Assembly: GCF_963678635.1 (NCBI RefSeq)
Contig: NC_087064.1
Location: 38,306,706-38,370,705, forward strand
Reading direction: 5' to 3'
Origin: Symsagittifera roscoffensis
Lineage: Eukaryota; Xenacoelomorpha; Acoela; Convolutidae
Length of the DNA stretch: 64,000 bases
The notes under the pieces were generated by a model. That model did not search any database. It was not told the origin of the DNA and saw only the letters and a list, made by a program, of their open reading frames with translations. The translations under genes were made by a program, and so were the position numbers. Numbering within the stretch: position 1 is the stretch's first letter; every line of letters starts with the position of its first letter. Below, piece by piece: positions 32,146 through 44,759 of the stretch.

Positions 32146-34550
32146 TTATTTTTTGCACTCTTATACGGCAAAACGTCCTGTGACTAGATTTCGAACTTGG
32201 GCTATTTTTGAACCTAATTACGCCTAGGATGATCATAGACAAACAGCATGGCGCGTCTATTTGATTGTGCTTACCCATAGGTCTGTTCGGTTATACATAG
32301 GATTAAAAAAAACTTGGTGGGTTGCGGTAAGTTGGTGAAAGGGATAAACGTATAGAGGGAGAGGGAGTTTCTAAAATTGGGGGACGCGTTGGTAAACGGG
32401 GTGAAGTAAACGACGGGGATGCGTAAGAGACATGGCTTAGAATTTCTTGCAAAACTTTTGCTAAACTTTTGCAAGATTAAATTAACATAAAACCAAATAA
32501 CAAAATGAGTTACAATTGATTATAATGGATTTTATTGGATTTGTATATAGTGACAAAAGAATCAATTTTATAGTCTAAAACTTTCATCCATAGCCATTTC
32601 AATTGAAATATTCTAGACTCGGAAATCAAGCCATTATGATTGAATAATATCCATTTTATTTAGGTGCGGGTTCGCTCTTCGCAGACAATTTTGGATCTAT
32701 AATTGCTAGTGTTTGCTTTTTTATGTCCCAACTTTGTAAATAAAAATTTTTATCAAGAATTGGTTAAACATATGATGATTCTGCTGGTGAAAGTACAAAT
32801 GATTCAAATTCATTTTTCAAGCTTTTGGATTTTTAACCATCACCCTTTAGCTTTTGGTATCCCGTACCCAGTGAAGGCTGTTTTTGTATATAGAAATGTT
32901 ATATAGATTAACTAGCCAAACTTTTTGTATTTTCAATACAGAAATGATCTATTTCTTTCTTAGTTAAAAATAAAATTTCTGGAAAAAATTACCAGAGTTT
33001 AGATAACTGCTCAACCGCAACGAGATAAACATGCTTCGAGAATACACAATGGCCGTAGAAACACAATGCAAATTAACACTCGTTATAACAAAAGTCGCAT
33101 GGCATTAGATTGCTATAAATATCGTTTATCATCAGGTTATGTGGCCTAGCCGTTAGCACAACTGGCTACAAAATAGCAGCTCGGCAGTTGTAGCCTCAAC
33201 TGGAGCACTTTTTAAAGCTAGAAACAGCCTAGATTTATCATTTTTTTGATCAGAAATAAGATGAGAAAAAAGTTTTAAGAAAATCCCTGAAGTGTCTAAA
33301 CATTTCAGAGAGAATTTCTGACTAGAAAGTTAGATTAGATATAAATAATTTCAGCTCAAAAATGATGAATTTTCTCAGTACGTGACTTCTTATAAGATGC
33401 TTAAGATAACTTGAATTTTTAGAAGAAGGAATGTTGAACTTTCACGTAAAAGAATAACCGCAATCCATAGAAAATTTTATGTGAACAAATAAAGCTCGAC
33501 CAAAAAAGAAAATTGGACGAGTGGGCAAAACTACAGATTTGAAAATTAATGTATGCAATTGAAAATGTCTGAAATTTTGCGTCAGATTACATTTATATGT
33601 AAAAAAAGAATACCTATACAAATCAATTTTCATATGTCATAGTGGTATAATTTATAGATTTCAAAAATTTATCCTTTTTGTGACCAATTTTTTAACTAGC
33701 AGTTTTTGACGGATTTTAAAAAAATCGGCTTATACTTAATTTGAATTGATTTGAATTGGCCAGTTATTTTTTGATAGAAACAAATATATTGCGCTTTGAT
33801 CAACCTAATTTAAATTGTAGTAGCTGAATAGTCCCAAGTTCAAACCTCTATACCTTTGTGATAAATAAAATGAAGATAGATATATTTTTTCTCTTTTGAG
33901 CTAAAGGCATAAACATCTGTCAGATTGTGCAGAAAACTTCATCAAAACAGCTAGTTAAATAGTTGATTCTGAACAAATAATCCTTGTACAAAAATTTCAT
34001 CATTTCTTTTGAAAGTTGGGAAAGCAAAAATAGAATGGAAGAAGGTTATTCACTCAGGCTTATAGAAAAATTAATCATAATAATTGTAGTAATTGAGAGC
34101 AAAAGTTTAGCGATGAATGATTAGGAGACGACGACAACCTCCCAGATCTTTTCTTGAAAATTTCTGAAAAATGAAATAAAAAAAACCTTACTTTATAAGG
34201 TGATTTTTAAAGATACTTGAAATAGTTACCCTAACTATACTACAAAAAAGGTTTCCTTCTTTGATTTTTGTGACTTTTTATCCGGGAAAAAATCGACGTT
34301 TCAATTGGGAAGCCTTAGCAGAAATTTTTTGATCAATTAAAAATTTTTGTTGTCTCAAATTAAATAGAAATTTCACCTATTATTCTTTTTGTAAAGTTAT
34401 GGGTGTGTAAAGACTGCCTTTTTGCTATGTTGGGATAAAATACGCGCACTATCAATTGTACGTTTAACGCATAATCGGAATTTTAATTAGTCTGAAATTT
34501 TTTTTCAAATTGAATCGATGCAAGCTATTTTGTCTATTTAAATCTTTTTT
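32146..34550. other. No recognised gene
   Basis: AT-rich DNA without a coding-like ORF. A TTATAATGGATTTTAT segment near 32518 belongs to the dispersed ATCGATTATAATCGATT-type family seen around the + gypsy element. A tRNA-like word (TTAGCACAACTGG, 33154) lacks a clear B box. Confidence 0.4.
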
Positions 34551-34559
34551 ATATTCAAA

Positions 34560-37500
34560 ATTTAGCAATGTGAGCTGACACATAGCGTTTGGGGGATGGT
34601 TCTTGAAAACAAAACGTTTTTTTTGTCAATTTTTTCAAACCGAACGCTACTCTATAGAACCGAAAAGGCAGTTGAAACATACAGAGCTGAACACTAATAC
34701 CAGCAGTCTTATCCATTTTTTGAAATTGAAAAAACAAAATATATACATTTCTAAAAAGTGTCATGGAGTGCCAATACATAAAATGATTTTTTCTAGAGGG
34801 GTACCGTGCAAAAAATGGTCAAAAATTCCAATATGAACTCAAAAAAGCTATTTTTGTCTGTCTTTACAAAAGTTAGCATGCAGTGTACATTTTATTGCAA
34901 AAAAGTTACATAAGCTACTAGGGGAACTCGGAAAATGAAAAAAAGCGAAGTCGACAAAACCCATTCATTTTAAGAAAATTCAGTGCACAGCAAACAATTT
35001 GACTATACATTTTTTCTCATATACCTTGAAACTCAAAACCCGTATATGAAAGTGCCACAAAATCAAACACCGTTTTATAACTGACTTATATATGTTTTCA
35101 ATTTCAGAGGAAAAAGTTTTACCAAGCCAGAATATTCATTTTGTGAACTGTTTTGATGTTGTTTAAAAGGGCTGGAGGCACGCTTTTTACAACAGGTGTT
35201 CTCAGTCGTATCGAAAGGAGCGAGTGAGAAAAAAAGTTTTTTTTTGTATTGACTCATGGCGAAAACGGCGACAGAACGTTATGTTTAAAATAATTCTTAT
35301 GATGAGTTTCAAATATGTTTTTTTTTCTGGCACACTGATTTGACATTTTTTGCTTTCGTCAGGTCCTCAAACAACAATAAAAAAACAAGGTTGTCAAATT
35401 TTTGATATATTCAAGTTATACTTTTGTGTGCTTACACATAGCGTTTGGAGGATGATTTCCGATTGCAGCTTTTTTATCAATTTTTCCAAACTGCATAATA
35501 GTCCATAGAATATAAAAGGCAGTCGAAAGGCAATGCTTAAACCTAATACCAGCAATCTTTTTCATGATTAAAAGTGATATAGAAATCGTGTTTTTTTTCT
35601 AAAATGCTTATTGGACCGCCAATACTTAAAATCATATCTTTTAACGGGGTGCCGCGGAAATAGGCGTCTTTTTTTTTGTTCAAAAGTTTCCATTATGAGC
35701 TCAAAAAAGCAATTTTTGTCTGTCTTTTCAAAAACTACCATGAAGTGTACTTTTTTTGTTTGCAAAAAAAAGTTTTATAGGCTATTAGGGGATCTCAAAA
35801 AACAATAAAAAACAAGGTTGTCAAAACTTCCCCTCTCTTTAAAAAGTTCTGGCAAACAAATTGATTAACTTTTTTTATTGCTCAAAACTCAATACCCGTA
35901 TATGAAAGTGCGCATAAATTAAGCCACGTTTTGTTATTGACTTATTTATGTTTTCAATTTAAAAGCAAAGTCACTAGGCCAAACTGAGCAAATTAAGAAC
36001 TATTTTGATGTAGTTTAAAAAGGCTGATTGCATGCTTTTCACATCAGGTGTTCTCGGTTCGGATCAAAAGGAAAAAAGTATGAAAAAAATTTTTAGACTC
36101 AAGGCGAAAACGGCGTCTAAACGTTATGGTTAAAATGGTTTTTATAGTGATTTTCAAATTTATTTTTTCTGACACACTGATTTGACATTTTTTGTTTTCG
36201 TCAGAACTCCCAAACATTTTATTAGACTTTTTATCGCTTTTCTGAAGAGGGTCGAGAAAGTTATGTTTGTGAAAATCAATGTAGTTTTTAAACCATATTC
36301 TAAGAATACTCCCAAACTCGGTAGCGGAAAAATTATTGTTCCAAATACAAATGGAGGCAGTTCTATTATTCAATAAATAAAGACAGAAGCATTCCTGTTT
36401 CGATGCATTTTTGCCAGATTAACCGAAATGAGCTGTGCCACTTTGGTCACTAAAATTAACTAGTCACGGTTTATATGTTTCAAAAGACATAGAAAATTTT
36501 TTACCGAAAAAGTTTAAACACAGCAGAGTAACCCAGCAAAGAGTAATTTTCTGTGCAATGGCAGTCTGCAAAATATTCATGTGTTGGTTGATGTGATTAT
36601 TAAACTTGTTGGGGAGCAAATTTATATGAGCATTACGTTCAAGTTATTTGCTATTGAATGTCAAGGAGCCTTCAAAACTTGTTCATGAATTGAAACATCA
36701 AATATCTGATTGGTTACGGAACAAACAAAAAGCTTTTTTATAGTTATGAAATAAATACCTGACTCGCATAACTGTCAAAATTTATGAAAACAGCAGCATG
36801 GAATTTCACTTTCTACTAGTTAATAATTTTCTAAACAGAACTTTTTTTTGAGTTCGTGAGATTTGAAATTGACAAAGCAGCTTCTTACAAAACAGCAAGG
36901 CAAAAACTAAGCCGCAGTGTTGGCAGGTTTCTATAAATGAATCAGTTATTACCATGCCAAATCAGTGGCTCGCTATACCGCATCCTTCCCCGAACGCAGT
37001 CAACTTAATTTTGGACACTATTTTCTACTCTGATCTGGTTTTGTTAATTTGAACTTACTTTCCAGGTCGATGTGATTGACTTCAGTTTCGACCGAATCGA
37101 CCCAAAATGGTTAGATTTCGATTATTTTTGCCAAAAAATTGATTTAGAAAATTGTATTTTTTTTCTAAAAGGCGTCATGAAGTGCTAATACATGAAATGA
37201 TATCTTTTAGGGGGGTGCCGCGCAAAAAAGCGTAATTTCTTTGGTCAAAACTTTCATTTATGAGCTCAAAATTGCTACTTCTGTCTGTCTTTACAAAAGT
37301 TAACATAAGGTGTACATTTTTTTCGCAAGAAGAGTATCATAGGCTACTAGGGGAGCCCAAAAAAAAGTAGACAAAACCCCAACTCCTTCTGAAAAATTCC
37401 AACGCAGAGTAATCAATTGGATTATATGTTTTTTCATATAGCTTGAAACTCAAAACCCGTATACGAAAGTGCCACAAAATCATGCACCGTTTTGTAACTG

Positions 37501-38600
37501 ACTTAATTATCTTTTCAATTTCAAAGCAAAAAACGTTACCAGGCCAGACTGTTCATTTTGTGAACTTTTTTGATGTTGTTCAAAAGGGCTGGAGGCACGC
37601 ATTTTACATCAGGTGTTCTCGGTACGTATCAAAACGAGAAAGTAAGAAAAAACGTTTTTTTTTAATATAGACTCAAGGCGAAAACGGCGTCGGAACGTTA
37701 TGATTGAAATAGTTCTTATAATAGTTTTCAAATATATTTTTTGTGGCACACTGATTTGAACATTTTTGTTTTCGTCAGAACTCGGATCAAAGTTCTTTTT
37801 CCTTGTTGTAAAAATCAATAAGCAAACAAAATTGAATTTATTTATTTTTTATTTTTCTGAAATTTTCTGAAATTCTCATTTTTCAACTCAAATAAAAATA
37901 GAGGCAGTTTTTTATATAAGAATTAAAGATAGAAGTAGTTCTGTTTAGTTGCATTTTTTGCCAGATTAGCCGAATTGGACTGTGCCAAATTGGTCACTAA
38001 AATTAACTGCTCAAGGTTTATATTTTTCATAAGACATAGAAAGTTACTTACCGAAAAAGTTTAAACACAGCAGAGTAACCCAGCAAAGGGTAATTTTATG
38101 AGCAATGACAGGCTGCAAAACATTCATGCTTTGTGTACTTTTTTATTTTGCAATTATAGGTTGGTTGATGTGATTATTAAATTTGTTGAGGAGCATAATT
38201 ATTTGAGCATTACGTTTAAGCTATTTGCTATTAAATGGCAAAGAGCCTTCAAAACTTGTTCATGATTTGAAACATCAAATATGTGATTGGTTACGGAATA
38301 AACAAAACGCTTTTTATTGTTATGAATTAATGACCTGACTCGCATAACTGTCAAGGTTTATGAAAATGGCAGTATGGAAGTTCACTTAACACTATTTAAT
38401 GTTTTCCAAACATCCCGTCTTTTGAGTTCGATAAATTTGAAATTGACAGAGCAGCTTATTACAAAACAGCAAGGCAAAAACTAAGCCGCAGTGTTGGCAG
38501 GTTTCTATAAATGAATCAGCTATTACCATGCCAAATCAGTGGCTCGCTACACCGCATCCTTCCCCGAACGCAGTCAACTTAATTTTGGACAATAATTTCT
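34560..38600. repeat. About 1.55-kb tandem repeat, one partial and two near-full copies
   Basis: The copy from about 35430 to 37110 recurs from about 37120 to 38700. Landmarks are GGGGTGCCGCG (35645 and 37212), CGAAAACGGCGTC (36107 and 37679), AAAAAGTTTAAACACAGCAG (36508 and 38056), and CCGCATCCTTCCCCGAACGC (36980 and 38552). A partial copy covers 34560-35400 (AAACTCAAAACCCGTATATG, CGAAAACGGCG). Each full copy ends in TTTCGACCGA(A/C)TCGAC, the TCGAC-rich vocabulary seen beside the 22-bp satellite. No coding capacity is evident; it is probably a non-autonomous transposon dimer or a young satellite. Confidence 0.8.
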
Positions 38601-38639
38601 ACTCTGATGTGCTTTTGTTAATTTGAGCTTACCTTTCAG

Positions 38640-39700
38640 GCCAATGTGCTCGACTGCAGTTTCGACCGACTCGACTCAAAATGGTTAGACATCGACCATT
38701 TCGACCGAAACAAATTATGTTTGATTCTGTTCGAATCAAGCAGGGTACTGTGCTTCAATCAAACTTTGCACCTGATCGACTTTGATTGACCTTATCAAAC
38801 TGCGTTTCGACCAACTTGACAGAAAAAATGAATTTAATTGTTAATTTAATTCATTCAACATCTCAACAACCTCATTATAGTTGCTAATCACCGAATAAAA
38901 ATGATTAAATTAGTACTGATAAGTTTTAAAATTCAATTCAAACTCCCATAGTTTGTAAATTGGATGCCTCCGAAAATCAGAAAGCTGACATTGAGTTTGC
39001 CTCCGTCATTTAAATTGCATCTAGGGGCGGTCTTAGGGGCGGAATCATGGGCGGTCTAAGGGAGGTTGACGCCCCTTTCCTCAGGGATTGGACCCCCCGC
39101 CGACTAAAGGGTCCCCCTTTGGTACTTTAAAAAAAATCTGTTTTTGGCCTAACGAACCTGAAGTTTTTGTTAAGGCGTCTTTGGCGGCACTATATACTAA
39201 CTTTGAGTGGGAGCGCGCGTAAAAAAAAGGATTTTTTTTCTGTCAAAATTTTCCTAAAAGTGCCCAAAAACAGCTTTTTGTGCCCAAAAACTAGTGCACC
39301 GCTGGCCCAAAAACTTGCCAGCGGTGCACTAGTTTTTGTTCAAATAAAGTCTTTATAATGTTCTGGGACCGCTCGGAAATTCATTTTGGTCACCTAAAAA
39401 AAGGTCGACAAAATTTTCAGTTTTTTTTAAAACTCGCCTCCCCCTTTGAGAAAACCCCTGATCCGCCCCTGACATGAATCCGTTTTTGATATCGACTTTA
39501 CTTAGACTTTGAGTTCTACCATGTTCTAATGAACGTGCTCGATAGGGTAGAAATTATCTGATTGATCAAGGTTCAATCAACGACAAAGTTTGGCATTGTG
39601 TTTCAGTTTTATTCGATTTTGTGTTCGAATATGATATAAATTTGTGTACTATCGAACGGCTGTATTCGACCACAGATTTTGTGTTGAGCCCTGTCCTGTC
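38640..39700. repeat. TCGAC-rich dispersed repeat remnant
   Basis: Segments at 38640-38830 and 39480-39700 repeat words such as TTTCGACCGACTCGACTC, GTGCTCGACT and GATTCTGTTCGAATC. They resemble the flanks of the 22-bp array (17690-18380) at far lower copy number, so they may be unexpanded relatives. A 22-bp-arm hairpin lies between them (39285-39338). Confidence 0.5.
39285..39338. repeat. Perfect 22-bp inverted repeat with 10-base loop
   Basis: CAAAAACTAGTGCACCGCTG plus GC at 39285-39306 is exactly complementary to 39317-39338. The loop is CCAAAAACTT. It would form a stable hairpin in RNA or single-stranded DNA. No T-run or gene end gives it a terminator role. Confidence 0.85.
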
Positions 39701-40268
39701 AGTGCAATCAATTCGGTCCCTTTCGAAACCCAGTGCCAATTTCTAAGGAAGCTACACAGGCGTCAATTTTAAAATCACCTTTGTTGATCAAAATTTAAGA
39801 AAATTGGGTTATCAGATTAGATAAAGGGTGTAGTCTAAATGAGTTAATTGTCAATAAAAAAGTTAAATATATTGAAAATTGGAATGAAAAACTTTGCAGA
39901 TTTGCTTTATTTCTAATTCAAATTATCCCTCAACGAAAATCGATTCTCAGCTTAAACTTCACTCAAAGCCGAAGCTGCCTTTGAAATTACATGCTATAAA
40001 ACGGCAAAAAAAGTAGCTCCCAATAAGGTAAAAGGTCAAATACTTAAAAACAAACCAAACCACTAGCCACCAAGAAATCACAAAAAATGAGGTTATAAAA
40101 ACTTGTAGCTTTTACAAAGTTTTTTGAACAAGGTCTGAATTTTTTGAAAGAATTCTGATCTTGAGACAGTGAAATGGCGTCAAAACTGCATTTGAAATGA
40201 CAAAAGAGCAATGCAAATGGATTGCGCTGAATGCCGACAAAAAGCAAACGAGAAACTTCAAATAAGTA

Positions 40269-41265
40269 CATTTCTGATTTAAATTATCTGGACAAAACGA
40301 ACAAAACTTGAGTTTTTAAATGCTTTTTTCTAAAATTGGGTTAAGATTAGACAAAAAATGAAAAACAAAATTTGCTTAAAACTGATCCAGAATCAATATG
40401 GTTTATTTTTTCTCCGAAATTCTCCGCCAAATTTTACTCCAAAAATGGGTCACTTTGGCGTTTTTTATCATAAATTATTTTTCAAAAGAATTACGCTGAA
40501 ACTATTTTGTTAAAAGATGACAAAATTACACCACAAGAAGCCTCTTCCACGTCACAACAAAAGTCTACAAAGATTAATCCGAAAAACAGTATAAGAGAAA
40601 GTATTTCTTCTTGATTGTCAACAAATGTGATTCTTACTCTATTCTGCGAATCGCAGAGAATCTATCAGTAGGCCTTAACAGTCCTGTCAAGGGCAAACCG
40701 TTTTTAATATCTCACCACATTTCAGAAGGTTTTATTTTGATGAGCGAAGCTCCTTTTTTGCGACTCAAGGCCGTTTTTTGCGTCTAGAATTTTCACTTGG
40801 TACCACTATTGCAGCCGTAAGCGGCCAGGTTGTGGTAACCTTGAAGCTAGAGGTCAAGTGAGAGCTCGTCCTCAATCACTATCATTGCCATGGCATGGGA
40901 TCGAATACACTATCTGACGATTCCAAAGTGAACGCCTTGCCACTATGCTACGTGCCTCACATCAAACCCAAAACTTTTGCTTATATCACAAGAAGCTTGA
41001 GGCTTCTTGTGATATAACTTTCTCATCAATTAACAAAATGGTTTCAGCGTAAATCTCAATCCATTAAAAAAAACCAATATGACTCTTTTTGGGGTAAAAT
41101 TTTGGTTGAGAAATTTGGATTAAAAAATTGCAATATAATAATTCTACTGAAATTCTACGCAACTTTTTAAAAAAATTTTTTGTTTAATCTTAACCCAATT
41201 TCCGAAAAACGCATTTAAAAATTCAAGTTTTGTCCTTTTTGTCCGGATCATTCAAATCAGCAGTG
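40269..41265. mobile_element. Fold-back Tc1/mariner-like element, about 1 kb
   Basis: The left arm from 40269, after TA, begins CATTTCTGATTTAAATTATC. The right arm ends near 41265 with the complement (GATCATTCAAATCAGCAGTG). The arms of about 280-290 bp share TTACGCTGAAACTATTTTGT and ACAAGAAGCCTC in inverted order. The left arm also matches the solitary copy at 15226-15560. There is no transposase. A tRNA-like segment (40892-40956) lies in the interior, and a 14-bp perfect palindrome at 40983-41015 marks the right arm's inner end. Confidence 0.7.
40892..40956 (-). tRNA. tRNA-like pseudogene or SINE head
   Basis: The - strand has an A box TAGCATAGTGG (40950-40940) and a B box-like GTATTCGATCCC (about 40909-40898) about 31 bases apart, the spacing of real tRNA genes. 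The ends GGCACG and CATGCC pair except for one position. At 65 bases it is short, and an anticodon arm is not convincing, so a functional tRNA is unlikely. It is probably a tRNA-derived repeat. Confidence 0.4.
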
Positions 41266-41269
41266 TGTT

Positions 41270-43290
41270 TTTATATAGTTTAGATTTGAAGGTCAGAATT
41301 ATTTAAAAACCTTAATACGTTGACCGAAAAAGTTATTAAAAGCTATATCAATGCCAAGCAGTAAACGTGCGTGGCAGAAAATGAGCCCTTTCCTTTGTGC
41401 GTTGCGTTAGAAAATAACGTGTTCCTACAAGACACTACGCTTGCTAGCTTGGTGGTGTAATGAGAAGGATTATTTAGACAGGAAAAAGGTCGAGAGATGG
41501 TTATATTCTCTCACAAAAGAGTGTTTGTTTCAAATCCACAGAATTTAAGTGGAACCAAAAACTAATTAGGTAACCCTTTCAAGTGTGAGAGCTGCTCCTA
41601 AATTTTTTAGAGAGTTTTTTTATTAACTAAATCTGAAGGACAAGCAGAAGAACAGGCGTAAGCACTGAGGCGAAGCAGAGCTTGCGATACAGAAAAGAGT
41701 GGCTGTCACTGCCAGAAAAAGACTGTCAAAGAACGACTGTCCTATGAAGCGACAAGTCGAACAAGGAAAAATCGAAAAATTGTCTACTAGAGGTGGGTCC
41801 TGTGAACAAATTTATTTACAGGAAAAAGTCAAAAAAATTGTCAAAATACTGTCTACTAATGTCCTGGTAGCGCTCGGAAAATCGGTTTGCAAAAAAATGG
41901 TCAACAAAACAATTGTAGATGCGCTGCTGAGTAGCTCATAAAAACACTGTGAGAAACAAAAGTCAATTATATTTTTTTGAGAAATCCAATGAATTTCTTC
42001 TAAATGCTACCAAAAGAAAAATTAAAAACAATGTTTGCAACTCAAGTAAAGCAAATTGTGTTTTGCTGGTTGTGTTAACACTCATTGAAAAAAGAACCCC
42101 GGCAATATTTTTTTTTACTGTGATTTTGGCTCGGATTATTGAAAAAAGCAAGCTCAAAACTTTGGCAGACCATGAACTGAAAAAAATTTCAGAAAACATA
42201 CTTATAGAATCTTCTACTTCTGAAGACTTCAAAAACATAAGATATTAGATTTGATAGTATAAAAACTCGCTTGATAGTATAAAAAGTGCTTATATCAGAA
42301 CAACCGACAATTCTGCGCTGTTCAATTGAGATTTGGTTGAGATTTAACTATCTTGTTTTGAAAAATTTTCATGAAAATTATTGAAAAAAGTATGTTCTAC
42401 TCAAAATTATGAAATCGAAATTTGAATTGCAATTTGGCTGTCTTTTTTCGGCAATCTACTGATTGAACCTGTCATGCCAATTTGACCAAAAACCATTAAT
42501 TAGAATTAAAACAACATAATAACTGAAATTTGTATGAAATTTGACAAGTGTTTTCAGTACTTAACTTTTTGCTTCAACTTGTTCATCTCTCTGTTTTAAA
42601 CTAGATTTGTTGGGATGCTGCTAGCAAGACGAATGAGCGCACATAGTGACCCTCAATGCATTTTATTTCTTAAATTTAATGTTATCTTAATTTAAACTTT
42701 CTATTGTTTTTTTTATAATGAAACAGCTTGTGACCGATAAATGTTTTTCTGCTGGGTTGAGTTTTTTTGGGAGTACAAAAGCAACTTTAATTACAGAGGA
42801 GAAGGGAAACTATGAGCCGTCAGCAACACCACAAAACAAGAAGCGGTGATATGTTACAATAGGTGGTCATTTTGAGTTCAGTGCATGTGTTAAACTTGAC
42901 AACTTTAATGCATAATATAGTCATTTCATTTCAATCAATTGTACATGCTGCTAAGATAGTTTTTTAAAGTGAATTACTCTGCCAGATGAAAATTTATTCA
43001 AACACTCAAATTTTTCTTTTCTCTTGCCAAAAAAAACATGGCTTTTGAAATAAATTATAAATACTGTTCGAAGTATAACAAAAAGCGATCCAGCTATCTA
43101 TCTTGCGCCTGCCACCTATTGTAATATATCACCCAAGAAGCATCTGACAAAAATTCAAGCGATAACTACGAGGTCTCGAAACTAATAGAGGATTGAAACC
43201 CCCTATTAAAAAATTTGCAGTTCTCTCTCAAATTCTTCATTTTGCATACTACCGCCGGAGATGAATAATATTTCAAAAAAATTTGGAAGC
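41270..43290. other. No supportable gene
   Basis: Two adjacent + frames (41699-41941 and 41949-42248, 80 and 99 codons) are basic or hydrophobic and match no family I know. They may be repeat translations. The rest is AT-rich. Confidence 0.35.
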
Positions 43291-43299
43291 CGGCAATTA

Positions 43300-43860
43300 T
43301 GCCGAAAAATTTGAGCTGGAAAATTAAGGCACTGGACTACTGCTATCACAAAACACTTAATAATCATTATCAAAATTCTTGACATTGTTAATAAGTTGAA
43401 CCTTATTGGCTCTTCCGGCACGCTTTGGGTTGAGGTTACGACTACGCCTAGGAAAGCAAAAGTCCTAGGTTTGAATCCGGTCGACCAAAAAATTTCCTTT
43501 TCAAAAAAATGTTCGGCTGGCGTTTGTCTAACTAAGTTTTGTCGGCTTAGTTGCCGCACAATAGAATTTTCTTGTGCTAATAGTATTTGTCATTGCAGTT
43601 GCAGGTAATTTTGATTTACTCCTGTATTTTGCTAACTTAGTAGGCGAACATTTTTTTTTGAAAAAGAGTCTCCGTTTTGGTTGACCTGAATCAAGACTAC
43701 GACTTTTGCTGTCCCAGGTGTAGTTGTAACCTCAAACCAAAATGAGCGGGAAGAGCCAATAAGTTTCAACTTGTTAACAAGGTCAGTAATACTGATATCA
43801 ATTCTTAAGTGTATTGTAATAGCAGTAGTCCAGTACCGTTAGTTTCCAGCTCAAGTTTTC
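43300..43860. repeat. Long inverted repeat with tRNA-type B box
   Basis: The left arm 43300-43515 and right arm 43645-43860 are inverted, diverged copies. Examples are CACTGGACTACTGCTAT against ATAGCAGTAGTCCAGT, and TTATTGGCTCTTCCGG against GGGAAGAGCCAATAAG. The left arm has an intact B box GGTTTGAATCC at 43468-43478, lost in the right arm. The pair may be two head-to-head copies of a tRNA-derived SINE. Confidence 0.65.
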
Positions 43861-44103
43861 ATAGAAATTGATCCAGTTGAGATTAAGTCCAACGATTTCT
43901 TCGTAGCTATAAATTACATTCAAGCCGCGTTTTTTTACACAGGTGGTTTTCATTGATTTTGTTCATTGATAAAAATTAAAAATTACTGTGATTATTCGGA
44001 GATACTCCAATTACCTGCTGCAATGCACTGTGTGTTGCATTTAAACAGATTGATCAAAACTTGAAGGAGTCAAAATTTCCAAATTGGAGAGAAAATGTTT
44101 AAT

Positions 44104-44757
44104 TTACACGACTCGGTTAGTTTCTCTGGTTGGCGTGGGTGATTTGTTAGTGTTTTCGGGACTATTTGCTCTGTCTGTACTGCGATGAAGCTCTCCAGTT
44201 GTGCTTCTTTGATAATCGGGTGGGGGCACTGCACTGGTCGGGTATTCGGGAGGGGGCGAATGTGGGTGATGTGTACGGTTGGTGGCGGCAGTAGTCCCTG
44301 ATGCCACAGAGGCGGTGGGTTGGTATGGGGGCACAATGCCAGCTGGCGGGGGCAAAGGGGGCGAGTATGGGGGTACAATGCAGGGGCTTGGAACTCGGAT
44401 ATGGTTGATGCTGCTATCCGTTCCACGGAAATGACCGTTATTGTTCTGCATGCGCATTCGGAGATCTCTGCGACGTGTGCGACGTTCCAATACGCCCTTT
44501 ACAGAGTAATACAGTAGCATGCAAAGAGCAATGCAGCAGAGTAGTCCAGCAATGCAACAAATGACTATGATGGTGAGAATAACCCAATCGAACCCACACT
44601 CGTTCACACATACCCCGTCGCAACACACTGGTTGTCCCGTATTGTAAGACGCATCATACCGCTGACACACCCAGTGACTGGCACATGGAAGATTCCGCAA
44701 CTCTGGACCTGCCTCGTACCTCTCGGGCAGTTTGTTCACTGAATTGCGTTCGGCCAT
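44104..44757 (-). CDS. Single-pass membrane protein with Cys-rich ectodomain and PPxY motifs
   Basis: 217 codons from ATG 44757 (context AAAAAATGGCC). An acceptor-like TTTTTCCGACAG ends nine bases upstream, so the first intron sits in the 5' UTR. Residues 1-58 have six or more Cys (PCASHWVCQRY, PVCCDGVCVNEC). Residues 59-84 form a Cys-rich membrane span. A basic stop-transfer ERRTRRRDLR follows, then a Pro-rich cytoplasmic tail with PPPEYP and PPPDYQ. PPxY motifs recruit WW-domain proteins such as Nedd4-type ubiquitin ligases. The layout resembles WBP1/VOPP1 or Shisa-type adaptors; no specific orthology is claimed. ATTAAA directly follows the stop codon. Confidence 0.75.
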   Translation of the reverse strand: MAERNSVNKLPERYEAGPELRNLPCASHWVCQRYDASYNTGQPVCCDGVCVNECGFDWVILTIIVICCIAGLLCCIALCMLLYYSVKGVLERRTRRRDLRMRMQNNNGHFRGTDSSINHIRVPSPCIVPPYSPPLPPPAGIVPPYQPTASVASGTTAATNRTHHPHSPPPEYPTSAVPPPDYQRSTTGELHRSTDRANSPENTNKSPTPTRETNRVV

Positions 44758-44759
44758 TT

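Noticed and set aside
33130-33215. Possible tRNA gene on + (TTAGCACAACTGG)
   Set aside because: An A box-like word is present, but no B box GGTTCRANYCC and no cloverleaf could be drawn.
41699-42248. Two adjacent + ORFs of 80 and 99 codons
   Set aside because: Composition is that of AT-rich noncoding DNA, with no motifs, no conserved start context and an equally open antisense frame.
44070-44426. 118-codon - frame overlapping the membrane-protein gene
   Set aside because: Shadow frame of a Pro-rich coding region. The other frame has the membrane span, PPxY motifs and a good start context.
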